From Ancylobacter polymorphus (GTDB lineage: Bacteria; Pseudomonadota; Alphaproteobacteria; Rhizobiales; Xanthobacteraceae), in assembly GCF_030813495.1 (NCBI RefSeq), contig NZ_JAUSUI010000003.1, positions 124,001 to 188,000 on the forward strand: a DNA stretch of 64,000 nt. Reading direction: 5' to 3'. The position numbers and the translations under genes are program-made. Of this stretch, positions 1 to 8,653 are shown piece by piece. The first letter of the stretch is position 1. Each line of letters begins with the position of its first letter. The notes beneath the pieces are model-generated. The model made no database searches. It was not told where the DNA came from and saw only the letters and a program-made list of their open reading frames with translations.

Positions 1-102
1 ACCCCGGCGCGCCCGTCGACAGGGTAGATAGCAGCCCGCCGCAGCGATGGGTACCAAGGATGGGCGAGGCGGGTCCGATGCCGGAGCCGACCCCGCCGCG
101 GT

Positions 103-1128
103 TCAGTTGCCCGCCAGCTTCTTCTGCGCCGCGTCGTAATAGGAGCGGTCTATCCAGCTGGCGTAATCGACCTTGCCCTTCAACAGTCCGGCCTCGGCCA
201 TGAAGGCCTCTTCCGCCCGCAGCGCCCGCACCGCCTCGTCGGTAATGGCCGGGTCCTGCCAGAACTGGCCGTCGCTATAGGTCGCGCGCACCGCCTTCTC
301 GCTGCTGCCGGTCTCGCGCACGAAAATGGCGATGGTCTCTTCGGGGTGCGCGTCGGCCCAGCGCGCAGTGGCGATGTCGACGGCGAGCAGCCGGGCGACG
401 AGATCGGGATATTGGCGGGCGAAGCTGGCGTTGACGCTCAGCACATGCGGTACCGCCCATTCGCGCTTGCCGGAGAGGCCGGCGTCGAAGATCACCCTGG
501 CGCCGCCGAGATCGACCAGCTTCTGCGCCGGCCCGGTGCTCTCGACAATGGCGTCGATATCCCCGCGCGCCAGCGCCGGCCCGGAGCTCTCAATGCCGAT
601 ATTGAGCAACCGCACGTCCTTGATCGAGACGCCGGCTTCCTTCAGCGCCTTGGCGAAGGTGGAATGGCGCACCGTGCCGGTGAGCACCGCGACCTTCTTG
701 CCCTTCAGCTCGGCAATATCCTTGATCGGCGAATCCGGGCGCACCACCACCAGAGTCTCGTTCGACGGCACCCAGCTCGACAGGCCGATCGCTTTCACAT
801 CCGCGCCGGCGGCACCGAGGCGCAGCGAGGGGTTGTTGCCGATATAGGTGAAGTCGATGGCGCCGGAGCCGAGCGCCACCGAAGCCGGGCCGCCGCCGTC
901 GAAGGTCGCCAGCTCCACCCTTATGCCGTCCTTGGCGAATTCCTGCTCCAGCAGCTTGCGGTTGCGATAGAGGATGAATTTGAGATGCCCCGGCGCCGTC
1001 GAGCCGATGCGGATCACCTCCGGCTTGTCGGCGGCGCGGGCGGGGACGGCGCCCGCCAGCGGCGCGAGAGCGGCGAGGCCGAGCGCCTCGACGACACGTC
1101 GGCGCGTGAGGGGGAGATGACGGATCAT
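103..1128 (-). CDS. ABC transporter substrate-binding protein, SsuA/NMT1-like
   Basis: A 341-aa periplasmic binding protein, probably the capture component for a sulfonate-like or related organic anion. The N-terminus carries an RR-containing leader and an Ala-rich hydrophobic stretch ending near AxA (residues 1-32). The mature part starts with the VIRIGS strand typical of SsuA/TauA/NMT1-fold proteins, with VALGSGAIDF and GxKVAVLTGT further in. It is the last gene of a five-gene minus-strand operon (flavoprotein, ferredoxin, ATPase, permease, binding protein), 45 nt after the permease. The substrate cannot be read from sequence; sulfonates, sulfate esters or a thiamine precursor are all possible for this fold. 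Confidence 0.8.
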   Translation of the reverse strand: MIRHLPLTRRRVVEALGLAALAPLAGAVPARAADKPEVIRIGSTAPGHLKFILYRNRKLLEQEFAKDGIRVELATFDGGGPASVALGSGAIDFTYIGNNPSLRLGAAGADVKAIGLSSWVPSNETLVVVRPDSPIKDIAELKGKKVAVLTGTVRHSTFAKALKEAGVSIKDVRLLNIGIESSGPALARGDIDAIVESTGPAQKLVDLGGARVIFDAGLSGKREWAVPHVLSVNASFARQYPDLVARLLAVDIATARWADAHPEETIAIFVRETGSSEKAVRATYSDGQFWQDPAITDEAVRALRAEEAFMAEAGLLKGKVDYASWIDRSYYDAAQKKLAGN

Positions 1129-1173
1129 GGCGAAACCTTTCGGGGAGAGAGCGAAAAAGGGAGCGGGCCGCGC

Positions 1174-2034
1174 TCAGGCGAAGCCCTTGTCCTCGCTCGC
1201 GCGCCAGCGCGTCGCCCGGGCCTCGAAGGCCACGAGGGCGTAGTTGAGCAGGAAGCCGATGACGGTGAGCGTCAGGATCCCCGCATACATGCGGTCGGTT
1301 TCCAGCATCAGCGAGGAATTCTGGATGAGGTAGCCAATGCCCGACTGGGCGGCGAGCATCTCCGCCGCGATCACCGAGAACAGCGAGCTTTTCACCCCCA
1401 GCCGCGCGCCGGCGACGATGGAGGGGATGGCGGAGGGCAGGATCACCTTTCGGAAGAGATTCCAGTCCGAGGTGCCCATGGAGCGCGCCGCTTTCAGGTG
1501 CAGCGGATCGACCGACTTCACCCCGACGATGGTGTTGACCAGCAGGAAGAACACGGCAGCATAGAAGGTGATGGCGATCTTCGAGGCTTCGCCGATGCCC
1601 AGCACCAGGATGAACACCGGCAGCAGCGCGAATTGCGAGGTGTTGCGCAACGCCTGCACCAGAAAGTCGCTCACCTTCTCGAACAATGCGTAACGTCCCA
1701 TCAGCAGCCCGAGCGGGAGGGCGACGGCCACGGCTAGGCCGAAGCCGATGGCGGCGCGCTGCAGGCTGATGCCGATATGTTGCGCCAGCAGGCCGCTGCC
1801 GATCATCTCGCCCAGCGCCGCCAGCACCTGGCTGAGCGGGGGAAAGAAGATCGAGTTGATCCAGCCGAGGCGCGGCGCCAGCTCCCAGGCCAGGGCGAGC
1901 ACGAGCAGCGCCGGCAGGCCGAGGCCGATGGCACTGATGGCGTGGCGCAGCGAGGACGGGGCGGGCAGGAAGGCCGGCCGGCTCCACCAGACGCGCGGGG
2001 GAATGTCGGTCGAATTGTCGGTGGCGAGCGTCAT
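1174..2034 (-). CDS. ABC transporter permease, SsuC-like
   Basis: A 286-aa inner-membrane permease of the sulfonate/nitrate/taurine class (BPD_transp_1). It shows about six hydrophobic segments and the coupling-helix region around AARSMGTSDWNLFRKVILPSAIP (an EAA-type loop, roughly residues 183-205). It lies directly downstream of the ATPase gene and upstream of the binding-protein gene, so the three encode one importer. The first 30 residues are hydrophilic and cytoplasmic. The family is clear; the substrate is not. Confidence 0.85.
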   Translation of the reverse strand: MTLATDNSTDIPPRVWWSRPAFLPAPSSLRHAISAIGLGLPALLVLALAWELAPRLGWINSIFFPPLSQVLAALGEMIGSGLLAQHIGISLQRAAIGFGLAVAVALPLGLLMGRYALFEKVSDFLVQALRNTSQFALLPVFILVLGIGEASKIAITFYAAVFFLLVNTIVGVKSVDPLHLKAARSMGTSDWNLFRKVILPSAIPSIVAGARLGVKSSLFSVIAAEMLAAQSGIGYLIQNSSLMLETDRMYAGILTLTVIGFLLNYALVAFEARATRWRASEDKGFA

Positions 2035-2044
2035 CGCGGGCTCC

Positions 2045-2926
2045 TCAGGCGTTGTAGGCGGCGGCGAGGGCCCAGTCGCGCTGCGCCTTGCTCACCTCCT
2101 CGCGCAGCGCGTCCCACACCCGGACGCGGTAGGCGTTGAAGGCGTCACTGTTGCGGATGTCGATGTCGCGCGGGCGCGGCAGGTCGACCGCGATGGTCTC
2201 CTTCACCTGCGCCGGGCGGGCGGTCATCACCACGATCCGGTCGGCGAGGAAGATCGCCTCGTCGATGGAATGGGTGACGAACACCACCGTGGTGCGGATC
2301 TGCTCCCAGATGCGCAGCAATTCGCTTTGCAGGATGTCGCGGGTCTGCGCGTCGAGCGCGGCGAAGGGCTCGTCCATCAGCAGCACCTGCGGATCGGTGG
2401 CGAGCGCCCGGGCGATGGCCACGCGCTGCTGCATGCCGCCGGAAAGCTGCGAGGGATAGCGGTCCTCGAAGCCCTTCAGCCCGAACAGATGCAGGAAATG
2501 CCGCGCCCGCTCCCGCCGCGCCGCGCGACCGACGCCGCGCACCTCCAGGGGGTATTCGATGTTCTGCAGCGCCGTGCGCCAGGGAAACAGCGCATATTGC
2601 TGGAACACATAGGCGGTCTCGGGATGCGGACGCGCCACCTTCCGCCCGTCAATCGCCGCCGTGCCGCCGCTCGGCTCGGTAAGCCCGGCGATGATGTCGA
2701 GCAGCACCGACTTGCCGCTGCCCGAGGGGCCGACGACGGTGACGAAGGCGCCCTGGGGGATGTCGAGATCGACGCCCGAAAGCACGGGAATCCGGTCGCT
2801 CGACCGGCCGTCCAGGGTCACGCTCTGGCCGGGCTTCAGCTGGAAGGTCTTGCGCACGTCGCGCAGCGCGATGCGCTGGGCGGCGGGGGCAGCCAAAGGT
2901 GCGAGGTCGGTGGCGGAGAGGCTCAT
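2045..2926 (-). CDS. ABC transporter ATP-binding protein, SsuB-like
   Basis: A 293-aa cytoplasmic ATPase energising the importer encoded by the next two genes. Walker A is GPSGSGKS, the signature is LSGGMQQRVAIARA and Walker B is VLLMDEPFAAL, all in the order expected for the nitrate/sulfonate/taurine class. I chose the ATG at 2926 because it gives an ATGA overlap with the ferredoxin stop. A longer open frame upstream is low-complexity Arg/Pro sequence without homology features. An insert of about 10 residues (GQSVTLDGRSSDR) before the P-loop strand is slightly unusual. Confidence 0.88.
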   Translation of the reverse strand: MSLSATDLAPLAAPAAQRIALRDVRKTFQLKPGQSVTLDGRSSDRIPVLSGVDLDIPQGAFVTVVGPSGSGKSVLLDIIAGLTEPSGGTAAIDGRKVARPHPETAYVFQQYALFPWRTALQNIEYPLEVRGVGRAARRERARHFLHLFGLKGFEDRYPSQLSGGMQQRVAIARALATDPQVLLMDEPFAALDAQTRDILQSELLRIWEQIRTTVVFVTHSIDEAIFLADRIVVMTARPAQVKETIAVDLPRPRDIDIRNSDAFNAYRVRVWDALREEVSKAQRDWALAAAYNA

Positions 2927-3288
2927 GGCGCGGGGCTCCGGGGGCCGGTGGGCATCGCGGTGAGCGAGGCCTGGCGCAGGCGATGGGTGGGGTCGGCGTC
3001 GGCACCGCCTTCGCGGCCCTTCTTCCAGCCGAGCGCGCGGGCATAGCCGCCGAACAGGCCGGCCGCGACGACCGCGTCCTCGGTGATGCCGGTGACATGC
3101 TCGGGATCGGCGGCGACAAAGAGCGCGTCGACCGGGCAGTAGATCTCGCACAGGAAGCAGGTCTGGCAGTCCGCCTGCCGGGCGATGACCGGCACGCTGC
3201 CCGGCACAGCCTCGAACACATTGGCCGGGCAGGCCTTCACGCAGACATTGCAGGCGGTGCAGCGGCTCGCCGAGAGGATTTCGATCAT
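2923..3288 (-). CDS. 4Fe-4S dicluster ferredoxin, AprB-like
   Basis: A 121-aa protein with two complete CxxCxxCxxxCP motifs (Cys 10, 13, 16, 20 and Cys 41, 44, 47, 51), so it should bind two [4Fe-4S] clusters. The C-terminal half (from about residue 65) is a basic tail without cysteines. It overlaps both neighbours by 4 nt (ATGA), implying translational coupling to the flavoprotein upstream and the ABC ATPase downstream. The pairing resembles the alpha/beta arrangement of adenylylsulfate reductase, though the flavoprotein is shorter. Probably an electron-transfer partner of the flavoprotein; the redox reaction is unknown. Confidence 0.85.
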   Translation of the reverse strand: MIEILSASRCTACNVCVKACPANVFEAVPGSVPVIARQADCQTCFLCEIYCPVDALFVAADPEHVTGITEDAVVAAGLFGGYARALGWKKGREGGADADPTHRLRQASLTAMPTGPRSPAP

Positions 3289-4862
3289 GATGCGGCGGCC
3301 TCCTGCGGCGGGCGGTCGAAGCTCAGCACCGGCTGGTCGATGCCGGCGAGGGTGAGGCGGTGGGCGAGGGCGGGCGTGCCGGCCGGGGCGTCGAGGCGGC
3401 GGTGCATGCCGCGCGTCTCGCCGCGCGCGGCGGCGGCGCGGTAGGCCCAGCGGCTGGAGGCGAGGAGCGCCGCAGCCTCACGCAGGCGGAAGGCGGTGGC
3501 GCCTTCGCCCTGCCCATGGTCGCGCAGCGTCGCCCAGGCCGCGTCGAGGCGGGAGAGCGAGGCGTTGAGCGTCGGCGCGCGGCGGAAGAAATTGCGCTCC
3601 ACCGGCAGCATCTCGGCGCGCACCAGCGCTACCGCCTCCGCCGGATCGAGCGCGCGGGCGTCGGCGGCCGGGCGCAGCCCGACTTGTCCTGCCGGTCGCA
3701 CGGGCCGTTCCGCCGCGCGCGGGCCGAGGCGTTGCGCGAAGGCGGCCGCGCCCTTGCCGGACCACAGGCCGGTGGCGATGGCCCAGGAGGCGTTTGGCCC
3801 GCCGCCGCCCGTCGCCGCGCCGGCAATGTCCTGGCGCTCCAGCGTGTCGCCGGCGGCGAACAGGCCGGGAATGCCGACGCCGCAGGCGTCATCGGCACGC
3901 TTCAGCCCGCCCGTGCCGCGCACCGTGCCTTCCGCGCGCAGGGCAATGGGAAACAGCTGCGCGAACGGGTCGATGCCGGCACGCTCAAAAGGAAGGAAGC
4001 AGTTGGGCTGGCCCCGGCGCAGCGCGTCCGGCACCGCGCCGGTGGCGCGGTCGAGCCGGGCCTGCAGCGGTCCGCTGAGCGATTCCCGCGCCAGCACGGC
4101 GAAGCGCTCCCCCGGCGGGATCTCGATCGCCGAGCCGTCGGCGCGGTAGAAGCTGGCCCAGAAATAGGGCAGGCCCTTATTCACCGAGGAGTGCAGCGGC
4201 ACGATGCCGTACTGGCTGGAAAACTCCATGCCGGAAAGCCTCGCGCCGAGTTCGGCGGCCATCAGCTGGCCGTCGCCGGTAAGGCCGGTGGCGCCGAGAA
4301 TGCGCGAGCCGAAGGCGCAGCCGCCGGTGGCGAGCACGACGGCGCCGGCCCGTGCCTCCCAGTTCTGGCCGAGCTGGCGGGCGAAACCGGCCGCGCCGGC
4401 CACCACCTCGCCCGCTGTCAGCAATTCGAGCGCGGGATGATGGTCGCGGACCGTGACCCCGGCCCGCACCAGAAGCTGGCGCAGGAAGCGCATATAGTCG
4501 GGGCCGCGCAGATTGGCGATGTAGAGCGCGCCCTCATCGTCGCGCGGAAAGCGGTAGCCGCGTTCGGCAAGAACATGCAGGTGCTGGGTCGCGGTGTCGA
4601 TCACCCGCCCCATCTGCCGCAGATCCGCCAGCCCTTCAGAGGATTTCACCCGCTCGGCGATCAGCTTGGCGCGCCGCTCCTTCGTGGTGGCGAACCAGGT
4701 GCCGGTATTGGATGGCGCGGTGGCGCCGCTGGTGCCGACATAGCCCTTGTCCACCAGAACGACGCTGCACCCGGCCTCGCGTGCGGCCAGTGCCGCCCAG
4801 CATGCCGCCGGCCCGCCGCCGATGACGAGCACGTCGGATGTGAGCTGGATGGGTTCGGCCAT
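3285..4862 (-). CDS. FAD-dependent oxidoreductase, fumarate reductase/AprA-like flavoprotein
   Basis: A 525-aa flavoprotein of the succinate dehydrogenase/fumarate reductase/adenylylsulfate reductase superfamily. The dinucleotide-binding motif GGGPAACWAALAAREAG starts at residue 15. A second FAD motif near the C-terminal third reads GVGIPGLFAAGDT. A family Gly-rich stretch (VLATGGCAFGSRI) is also present. It is the first gene of the operon and is translationally coupled to the ferredoxin. Location with an SsuABC-type importer suggests it reduces or oxidises the imported compound or its product. What it acts on is not determinable here. An N-terminal signal is absent, so it is cytoplasmic. Confidence 0.8.
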   Translation of the reverse strand: MAEPIQLTSDVLVIGGGPAACWAALAAREAGCSVVLVDKGYVGTSGATAPSNTGTWFATTKERRAKLIAERVKSSEGLADLRQMGRVIDTATQHLHVLAERGYRFPRDDEGALYIANLRGPDYMRFLRQLLVRAGVTVRDHHPALELLTAGEVVAGAAGFARQLGQNWEARAGAVVLATGGCAFGSRILGATGLTGDGQLMAAELGARLSGMEFSSQYGIVPLHSSVNKGLPYFWASFYRADGSAIEIPPGERFAVLARESLSGPLQARLDRATGAVPDALRRGQPNCFLPFERAGIDPFAQLFPIALRAEGTVRGTGGLKRADDACGVGIPGLFAAGDTLERQDIAGAATGGGGPNASWAIATGLWSGKGAAAFAQRLGPRAAERPVRPAGQVGLRPAADARALDPAEAVALVRAEMLPVERNFFRRAPTLNASLSRLDAAWATLRDHGQGEGATAFRLREAAALLASSRWAYRAAAARGETRGMHRRLDAPAGTPALAHRLTLAGIDQPVLSFDRPPQEAAAS

Positions 4863-4914
4863 GATGGTCTCCGACGTGTGGGGCGAAGGCGACGGGCGCT
4901 GGCGCGCGGGTCAC

Positions 4915-4964
4915 GAGGTCAATTAGAATATAAAAACGATAGATAATATAAAATATGAGGTCAA
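4915..4964 (-). promoter_or_regulatory. AT-rich promoter region of the flavoprotein/ssu-like operon
   Basis: An AT-rich island in otherwise GC-rich DNA. On the minus strand TTGACC (4964-4959) is followed after 17 nt by TATCGT (4941-4936), a plausible sigma-70 promoter. The octamer GAGGTCAA occurs twice in direct orientation (4915-4922 and 4957-4964), 42 nt apart, close to four helical turns. This could be a pair of activator sites. No adjacent regulator gene is visible. Confidence 0.45.
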
Positions 4965-5075
4965 GCCCCTTCGGACAGGCCGGGAATCGTCGCCCAAGGC
5001 CTACCCAAGACGACCCCGCCGCCATAGGTCAGCGTCCGGTGCCGCGTCGCGCCGGCCGCAGCGGGAGAATGCGCC

Positions 5076-5771
5076 TTGAAGCCCTATGTCATCTGCCTGA
5101 TGGAAACCTCGCTCGACGGGCGGCTGCACCCGAGCCGCTTCACCTCCAGCCCGCAGGGCGGGCGTGCCGATTGGGGACGGCTCTATGAGCAGATCCACGC
5201 CACGCTAAACGCCGATGCCTGGCTGGTCGGTCGGGTGACGATGGCGGAGATGGCCAAGGGTGTGCCGCATCCGCCGGCCGAGGCGGGGGCGGTTGCCCGC
5301 CCGCTGCATGTCGCCGCGCAGGCAAAGAGCTACGCCATCGCGCTCGATCCCGCCGGCAAGGTGCATTTTAGGGGAGCCGAGGTCGGCGGGGATCACGCCA
5401 TCGCCTTGCTGGGGCGCGATGTGCCGGACAGCCATCTCGCCGAACTGGCGGCCGATGGCGTCTCCTATATCGTCGCGGAGGGTGACGAGATCGATCTGGC
5501 CGCGACGCTGGACATTCTGGTGCGCGCGTTCGGTATCAGACGCCTCGCGCTGGAAGGCGGGGCGCGCGCCAATGGCGCCTTCTTCGCCGCCGGGCTGGTC
5601 GACGAGTTCAGCGTGCTGATCGCCCCCGCGCTCGATGCCCGTCCCGGCAGCGAGGCGATTGTCGATGCCGGCCCGGACGGTCTCGCCGGCAAGGTGAGCC
5701 TGTCGCTCCTCGCCGCCGAGACGCTCGATCACGGCGTGGTGCATCTGCGCTACGCCGTGACGCCTGTTTAG
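5076..5771 (+). CDS. RibD C-terminal/dihydrofolate reductase-fold family protein
   Basis: A 231-aa predicted NAD(P)H-dependent reductase of the RibD-C (DHFR-fold) family. The N-terminus MKPYVICLMETSLDGR matches the family opening (PYV...SLDGR), and LALEGGARANGAFFAAGLVDE near residues 166-186 is the conserved LxxEGGxxLxxxLLxxGLVDE region. It lacks a deaminase domain, so it is not a complete RibD. It stands alone between the ssu-like operon (divergent) and the SMP-30 operon (convergent). The specific substrate is unknown; stand-alone members are often annotated as dihydrofolate reductase family proteins. Confidence 0.8.
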   Translation: MKPYVICLMETSLDGRLHPSRFTSSPQGGRADWGRLYEQIHATLNADAWLVGRVTMAEMAKGVPHPPAEAGAVARPLHVAAQAKSYAIALDPAGKVHFRGAEVGGDHAIALLGRDVPDSHLAELAADGVSYIVAEGDEIDLAATLDILVRAFGIRRLALEGGARANGAFFAAGLVDEFSVLIAPALDARPGSEAIVDAGPDGLAGKVSLSLLAAETLDHGVVHLRYAVTPV

Positions 5772-5798
5772 CGCGCCCGCGACGGAGCCCGGGCGCGC
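5771..5798. terminator. Hairpin between convergent genes
   Basis: A perfect 9-bp inverted repeat, GCGCGCCCG (5771-5779) with CGGGCGCGC (5790-5798), and a 10-nt loop. It sits directly behind the stop of the RibD-C gene and ahead of the converging lactonase stop at 5808. No clear U-tract follows on either strand, so it may be a weak or factor-assisted bidirectional terminator. Confidence 0.4.
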
Positions 5799-5807
5799 GG
5801 GGGGTGC

Positions 5808-6686
5808 TCAGGCGCCGAAGCGCGGCTCGGGCACGCCGGTCACGCCGAGATCGTAGATCGCGAACAGGCTGCCGCGCAGCACGCCGTCGCCGGGAAAGCG
5901 CGGCAGCGGCGGTTTGGCCATGGAGGTGACGTAGAGCACGTCCAGCTTCGGCCCGCCGAACATGACGCTGGTGACCTTCTTCACCGGCATGTCGATGATG
6001 CGGTCGACGCTGCCGTCCGGCGCGTAACGCACCAGCCGCCCGTCATAGACCAGCGCGTTCCACAGGAAGCCCTCGGCGTCGACGGTGGAGCCGTCGGCCG
6101 CACCGCCCCTGGAGGTGTCGACCCTGGCGAAGGTCCGCCGGTTGGAGGCGGTGCCGGTGGCGATGTCGTAATCATAGGCCCAGATCTCGCCGGTCCAGGT
6201 GTCGGCGAAATAGAAGGTCGTGTCGTCCGGGCTGAAGCAGGGCCCGTTGGAACAGATGATGCCGCGATCGACCGTGGTCAGCGTGAAATCCGGGTCCAGC
6301 CGGTAGAGCGCGCCGTGCGGGCCTTCCTCCATCGTGTCCATGGAGCCGGCGAAGAAGCGCCCGCGCCGGTCCACCTTGCCGTCATTGATCCGGGTGGTGG
6401 GCTTGTCGCTCTCGGGATCGACGATCAGATCGCAGTCGCCGGAGCGGAAATCGAGCGCGTGGAAGCCGGTCTGCAGCGAGACGATGGCGCCCTGGCCGTC
6501 CTTGCGCAGCGCCATGGAGCCGATTTTCGCCGGCACGTCCCAGGCCCGCACCTCGCGCCCGTCGGCCGTGGTGCGAAACACCCGGCCGTCGAAGCTGTCG
6601 ATGAAATAGAGACGTTCCTGCTCGGCGTCCCACAGCGGACCCTCGCCCAGCGTCGTCTTCACGTCGATGAGAACCTCGATCCGCAT
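5808..6686 (-). CDS. SMP-30/gluconolactonase/LRE family lactonase
   Basis: A 292-aa six-bladed beta-propeller of the SMP-30 family. Recognisable elements are LGEGPLWDAEQERLYFID (residues 13-30, with the metal-binding Glu 15), the RINDGKVDRRGRFFAGSM strand and SNGPCFSPDD, which match the catalytic Ca/Zn-binding positions of gluconolactonases. It is the last gene of the minus-strand operon that begins with the binding protein at 14319. In this context it would hydrolyse the lactone form of the acid degraded by the upstream dehydrogenases and BKACE. The exact lactone is an inference. Confidence 0.85.
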   Translation of the reverse strand: MRIEVLIDVKTTLGEGPLWDAEQERLYFIDSFDGRVFRTTADGREVRAWDVPAKIGSMALRKDGQGAIVSLQTGFHALDFRSGDCDLIVDPESDKPTTRINDGKVDRRGRFFAGSMDTMEEGPHGALYRLDPDFTLTTVDRGIICSNGPCFSPDDTTFYFADTWTGEIWAYDYDIATGTASNRRTFARVDTSRGGAADGSTVDAEGFLWNALVYDGRLVRYAPDGSVDRIIDMPVKKVTSVMFGGPKLDVLYVTSMAKPPLPRFPGDGVLRGSLFAIYDLGVTGVPEPRFGA

Positions 6687-6715
6687 CGCTTTCTCCCATT
6701 GTCGTTGGCGTGGGG

Positions 6716-7672
6716 TCAGAAATTCACCTGGTCGCCGCCCTTGAGCTGCAGCAGGGCGCGGGCTTCGTCCGGGGTCGCGACCTCAAGCCCCAGGCCCTCG
6801 ATCACCTTTCGCGCCATCCGCACCTGATCGGCGCTTGACGTGGCGAGCTTGCCCTTGCCGGCCCACAGCGAATCCTCCAGCCCGACGCGGATATTGCCGC
6901 CCATCGCCGCCGACTGGGTGGCGATGCGCAGCTGGCTCGCTCCCGCGCCCAGCACCGACCAGCGGTAATCCGCGCCGAACAGCCGGTCGGCGGTGCGCTT
7001 CATGTGCATCACGTCTTCCGGATGCGTGCCGATGCCGCCGAGAAGGCCGAACACCGACTGGACGAAGAACGGCGCCTTGACGAGCCCGCGATCGGCGAAA
7101 TGGGCGAGGTTGTAGAGATGGGCGATGTCGTAGCACTCGAACTCGAAGCGCGTGCCATTGCCGTAGCAGGTGTCGAGTATGTACTCGATGTCCTTGAAGG
7201 AGTTACGGAAAACGAGGTCTTTCGTGGCTTCGAGATGCGGCTTTTCCCAGTCGAACTTGAAGCTGTCGTACTTCTGCACGAGGTGGTAGAGGCCGAAATT
7301 GATCGAGCCCATATTCAGCGAGGCAACCTCCGGCTGGAAGGTCGCGGCGGGCAGCACCCGCTCTTCCACCTTCATGTAGGGGCTGCCGCCGGAGGTGATA
7401 TTGATCACCGCATTGGTGCCCTGTTTCACCTGGGGCAGGAAGCGGGCGAAGGCTTCCGGCGTCTGGTCCGGGCGGCCGTTTTCCGGGTTGCGCGCGTGCA
7501 GGTGCAGGATGGCGGCGCCGGCTTCCGCCGCGCCGATGGCGTCGGCGGTGATCTGTTCCGGCGTGATCGGCAGATAGGGCGACATGGTCGGCGTGTGGAT
7601 CGCCCCGGTGCAGGCGCAGGTGATGATGACCTTGCCGGTGGGAACGGGGCGGGCGGTGGAGGCGGTGGACAT
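6716..7672 (-). CDS. BKACE family beta-keto acid cleavage enzyme (3-keto-5-aminohexanoate cleavage-like)
   Basis: A 318-aa TIM-barrel protein of the BKACE family (formerly DUF849), which condenses a beta-keto acid with acetyl-CoA and cleaves it to acetoacetate plus a new acyl-CoA. Visible signatures are VIITCACTGAIHTPTMSP near the N-terminus, the Zn-binding HLHAR motif at about residues 56-60, NITSGGS, and the C-terminal GGNIRVGLEDS with the conserved Glu. The gene follows the 3-hydroxyacyl dehydrogenase by 24 nt and precedes the lactonase by 29 nt. Upstream dehydrogenases would supply the beta-keto acid. Substrate candidates include dehydrocarnitine and 2-deoxy-3-keto-aldonates. Confidence 0.88.
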   Translation of the reverse strand: MSTASTARPVPTGKVIITCACTGAIHTPTMSPYLPITPEQITADAIGAAEAGAAILHLHARNPENGRPDQTPEAFARFLPQVKQGTNAVINITSGGSPYMKVEERVLPAATFQPEVASLNMGSINFGLYHLVQKYDSFKFDWEKPHLEATKDLVFRNSFKDIEYILDTCYGNGTRFEFECYDIAHLYNLAHFADRGLVKAPFFVQSVFGLLGGIGTHPEDVMHMKRTADRLFGADYRWSVLGAGASQLRIATQSAAMGGNIRVGLEDSLWAGKGKLATSSADQVRMARKVIEGLGLEVATPDEARALLQLKGGDQVNF

Positions 7673-7696
7673 GGGATCAGTTCCTGAGGTGAGGGG

Positions 7697-8653
7697 TCAG
7701 CGGCCGATGTCGCGGTCGGCCCGCCGCTTCTGCGCGATCAGCGCCATCAGCCGGCGGTCGCGCCAGCGCTGCCGGGCGGGAAGCTGCGCGGCGGGCACGG
7801 CGGCGCGGCGTTCGGCCTCGACCCCGCCGGCCGCCACCTCGGCCCAGTCCACCCGCTCGCGCATGCCCTGGAACAGGCCGGCATACATGGGCTGGTAGCG
7901 GGCGATGTAGTCGGCGATGCCGCCCGGCGCGTTGAGGTCGATGGTCTCGAACGGGCCGATGAAACTCCAGCGCAGGGCGAGCCCGTCGGCGATGCCGCGA
8001 TCGACATCGGCGGCGCTGGCATAACCGCCGGCGACGAGGCGGAACGCCTCCTCCATCAGCGCGCCCTGCATGCGGTTCATGATGAAACCGTCGATCTCCT
8101 TCTCCATCCGCAGCGGCACCTGGCCGGCGGCGGCGAGAAAGGCGACGGCGCGTTCCAGCACCGCCGGATCGGTCCAGCGCGAGGGTACCACCTCCACCGC
8201 CGGCACCAGATAGGGCGGGTTGATCGGGTGGGCGACGACGCCGCGTGCCCGGCCGGGCACCGCCTCGAAAATGGCGGAGGGCAGCAGCGCCGAGCTCGAC
8301 GAGGCCAGCACCGCATCCGCCGGCGCCAGCCGGTCGATCTCGGCAAAGCTGGCGCGCTTGACCTCGATCGTCTCCGGCCCGCATTCCTGCACCCAGCGAA
8401 CGCCGTCGAGCGCCTCGGCGAGGCTGGCGCAGGGCGTGAGGGCGCCGACGATGTCGTCCACGCTCCGCCCGTTCAGCAGGTCGTTGCGTGCGAGGTCTTC
8501 ACCCACGGAGCGGACATAGGCGAGCGCCGCTGCGGCGGCATCCGGCGCCGGGTCCCACAGCCGCACCTCATGCCCGGCACGGGCGAAGGTGATGGCGAAG
8601 GCGCGCCCGATCAGCCCGGCCCCGACAATGGCGACGCGCGAGGGGGTACCCAT
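7697..8653 (-). CDS. 3-hydroxyacyl-CoA dehydrogenase family protein (L-gulonate/carnitine 3-dehydrogenase-like)
   Basis: A 318-aa NAD-dependent dehydrogenase. The Rossmann motif VGAGLIGRAFA lies near residues 9-19, and the catalytic-domain signature VAHPINPPYLVPAVEVVP (near residues 140-157) is the form seen in lambda-crystallin/L-gulonate 3-dehydrogenase and L-carnitine dehydrogenase rather than in fatty-acid FadB. The ATG at 8653 overlaps the preceding stop as TGATG; a GTG three bases earlier is an alternative. It probably oxidises a 3-hydroxy acid to the 3-keto acid consumed by the adjacent BKACE. Confidence 0.82.
   Translation of the reverse strand: MGTPSRVAIVGAGLIGRAFAITFARAGHEVRLWDPAPDAAAAALAYVRSVGEDLARNDLLNGRSVDDIVGALTPCASLAEALDGVRWVQECGPETIEVKRASFAEIDRLAPADAVLASSSSALLPSAIFEAVPGRARGVVAHPINPPYLVPAVEVVPSRWTDPAVLERAVAFLAAAGQVPLRMEKEIDGFIMNRMQGALMEEAFRLVAGGYASAADVDRGIADGLALRWSFIGPFETIDLNAPGGIADYIARYQPMYAGLFQGMRERVDWAEVAAGGVEAERRAAVPAAQLPARQRWRDRRLMALIAQKRRADRDIGR

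Noticed and set aside
1-102. Possible partial gene at the left window edge
   Set aside because: No open frame with homology features and no hairpin stand out in these 102 bases; left unannotated.
3285-3288. Assigning the flavoprotein/ferredoxin pair as true adenylylsulfate reductase (aprBA)
   Set aside because: The flavoprotein is too short (525 aa), and no sulfate adenylyltransferase or sulfite reductase genes are nearby.
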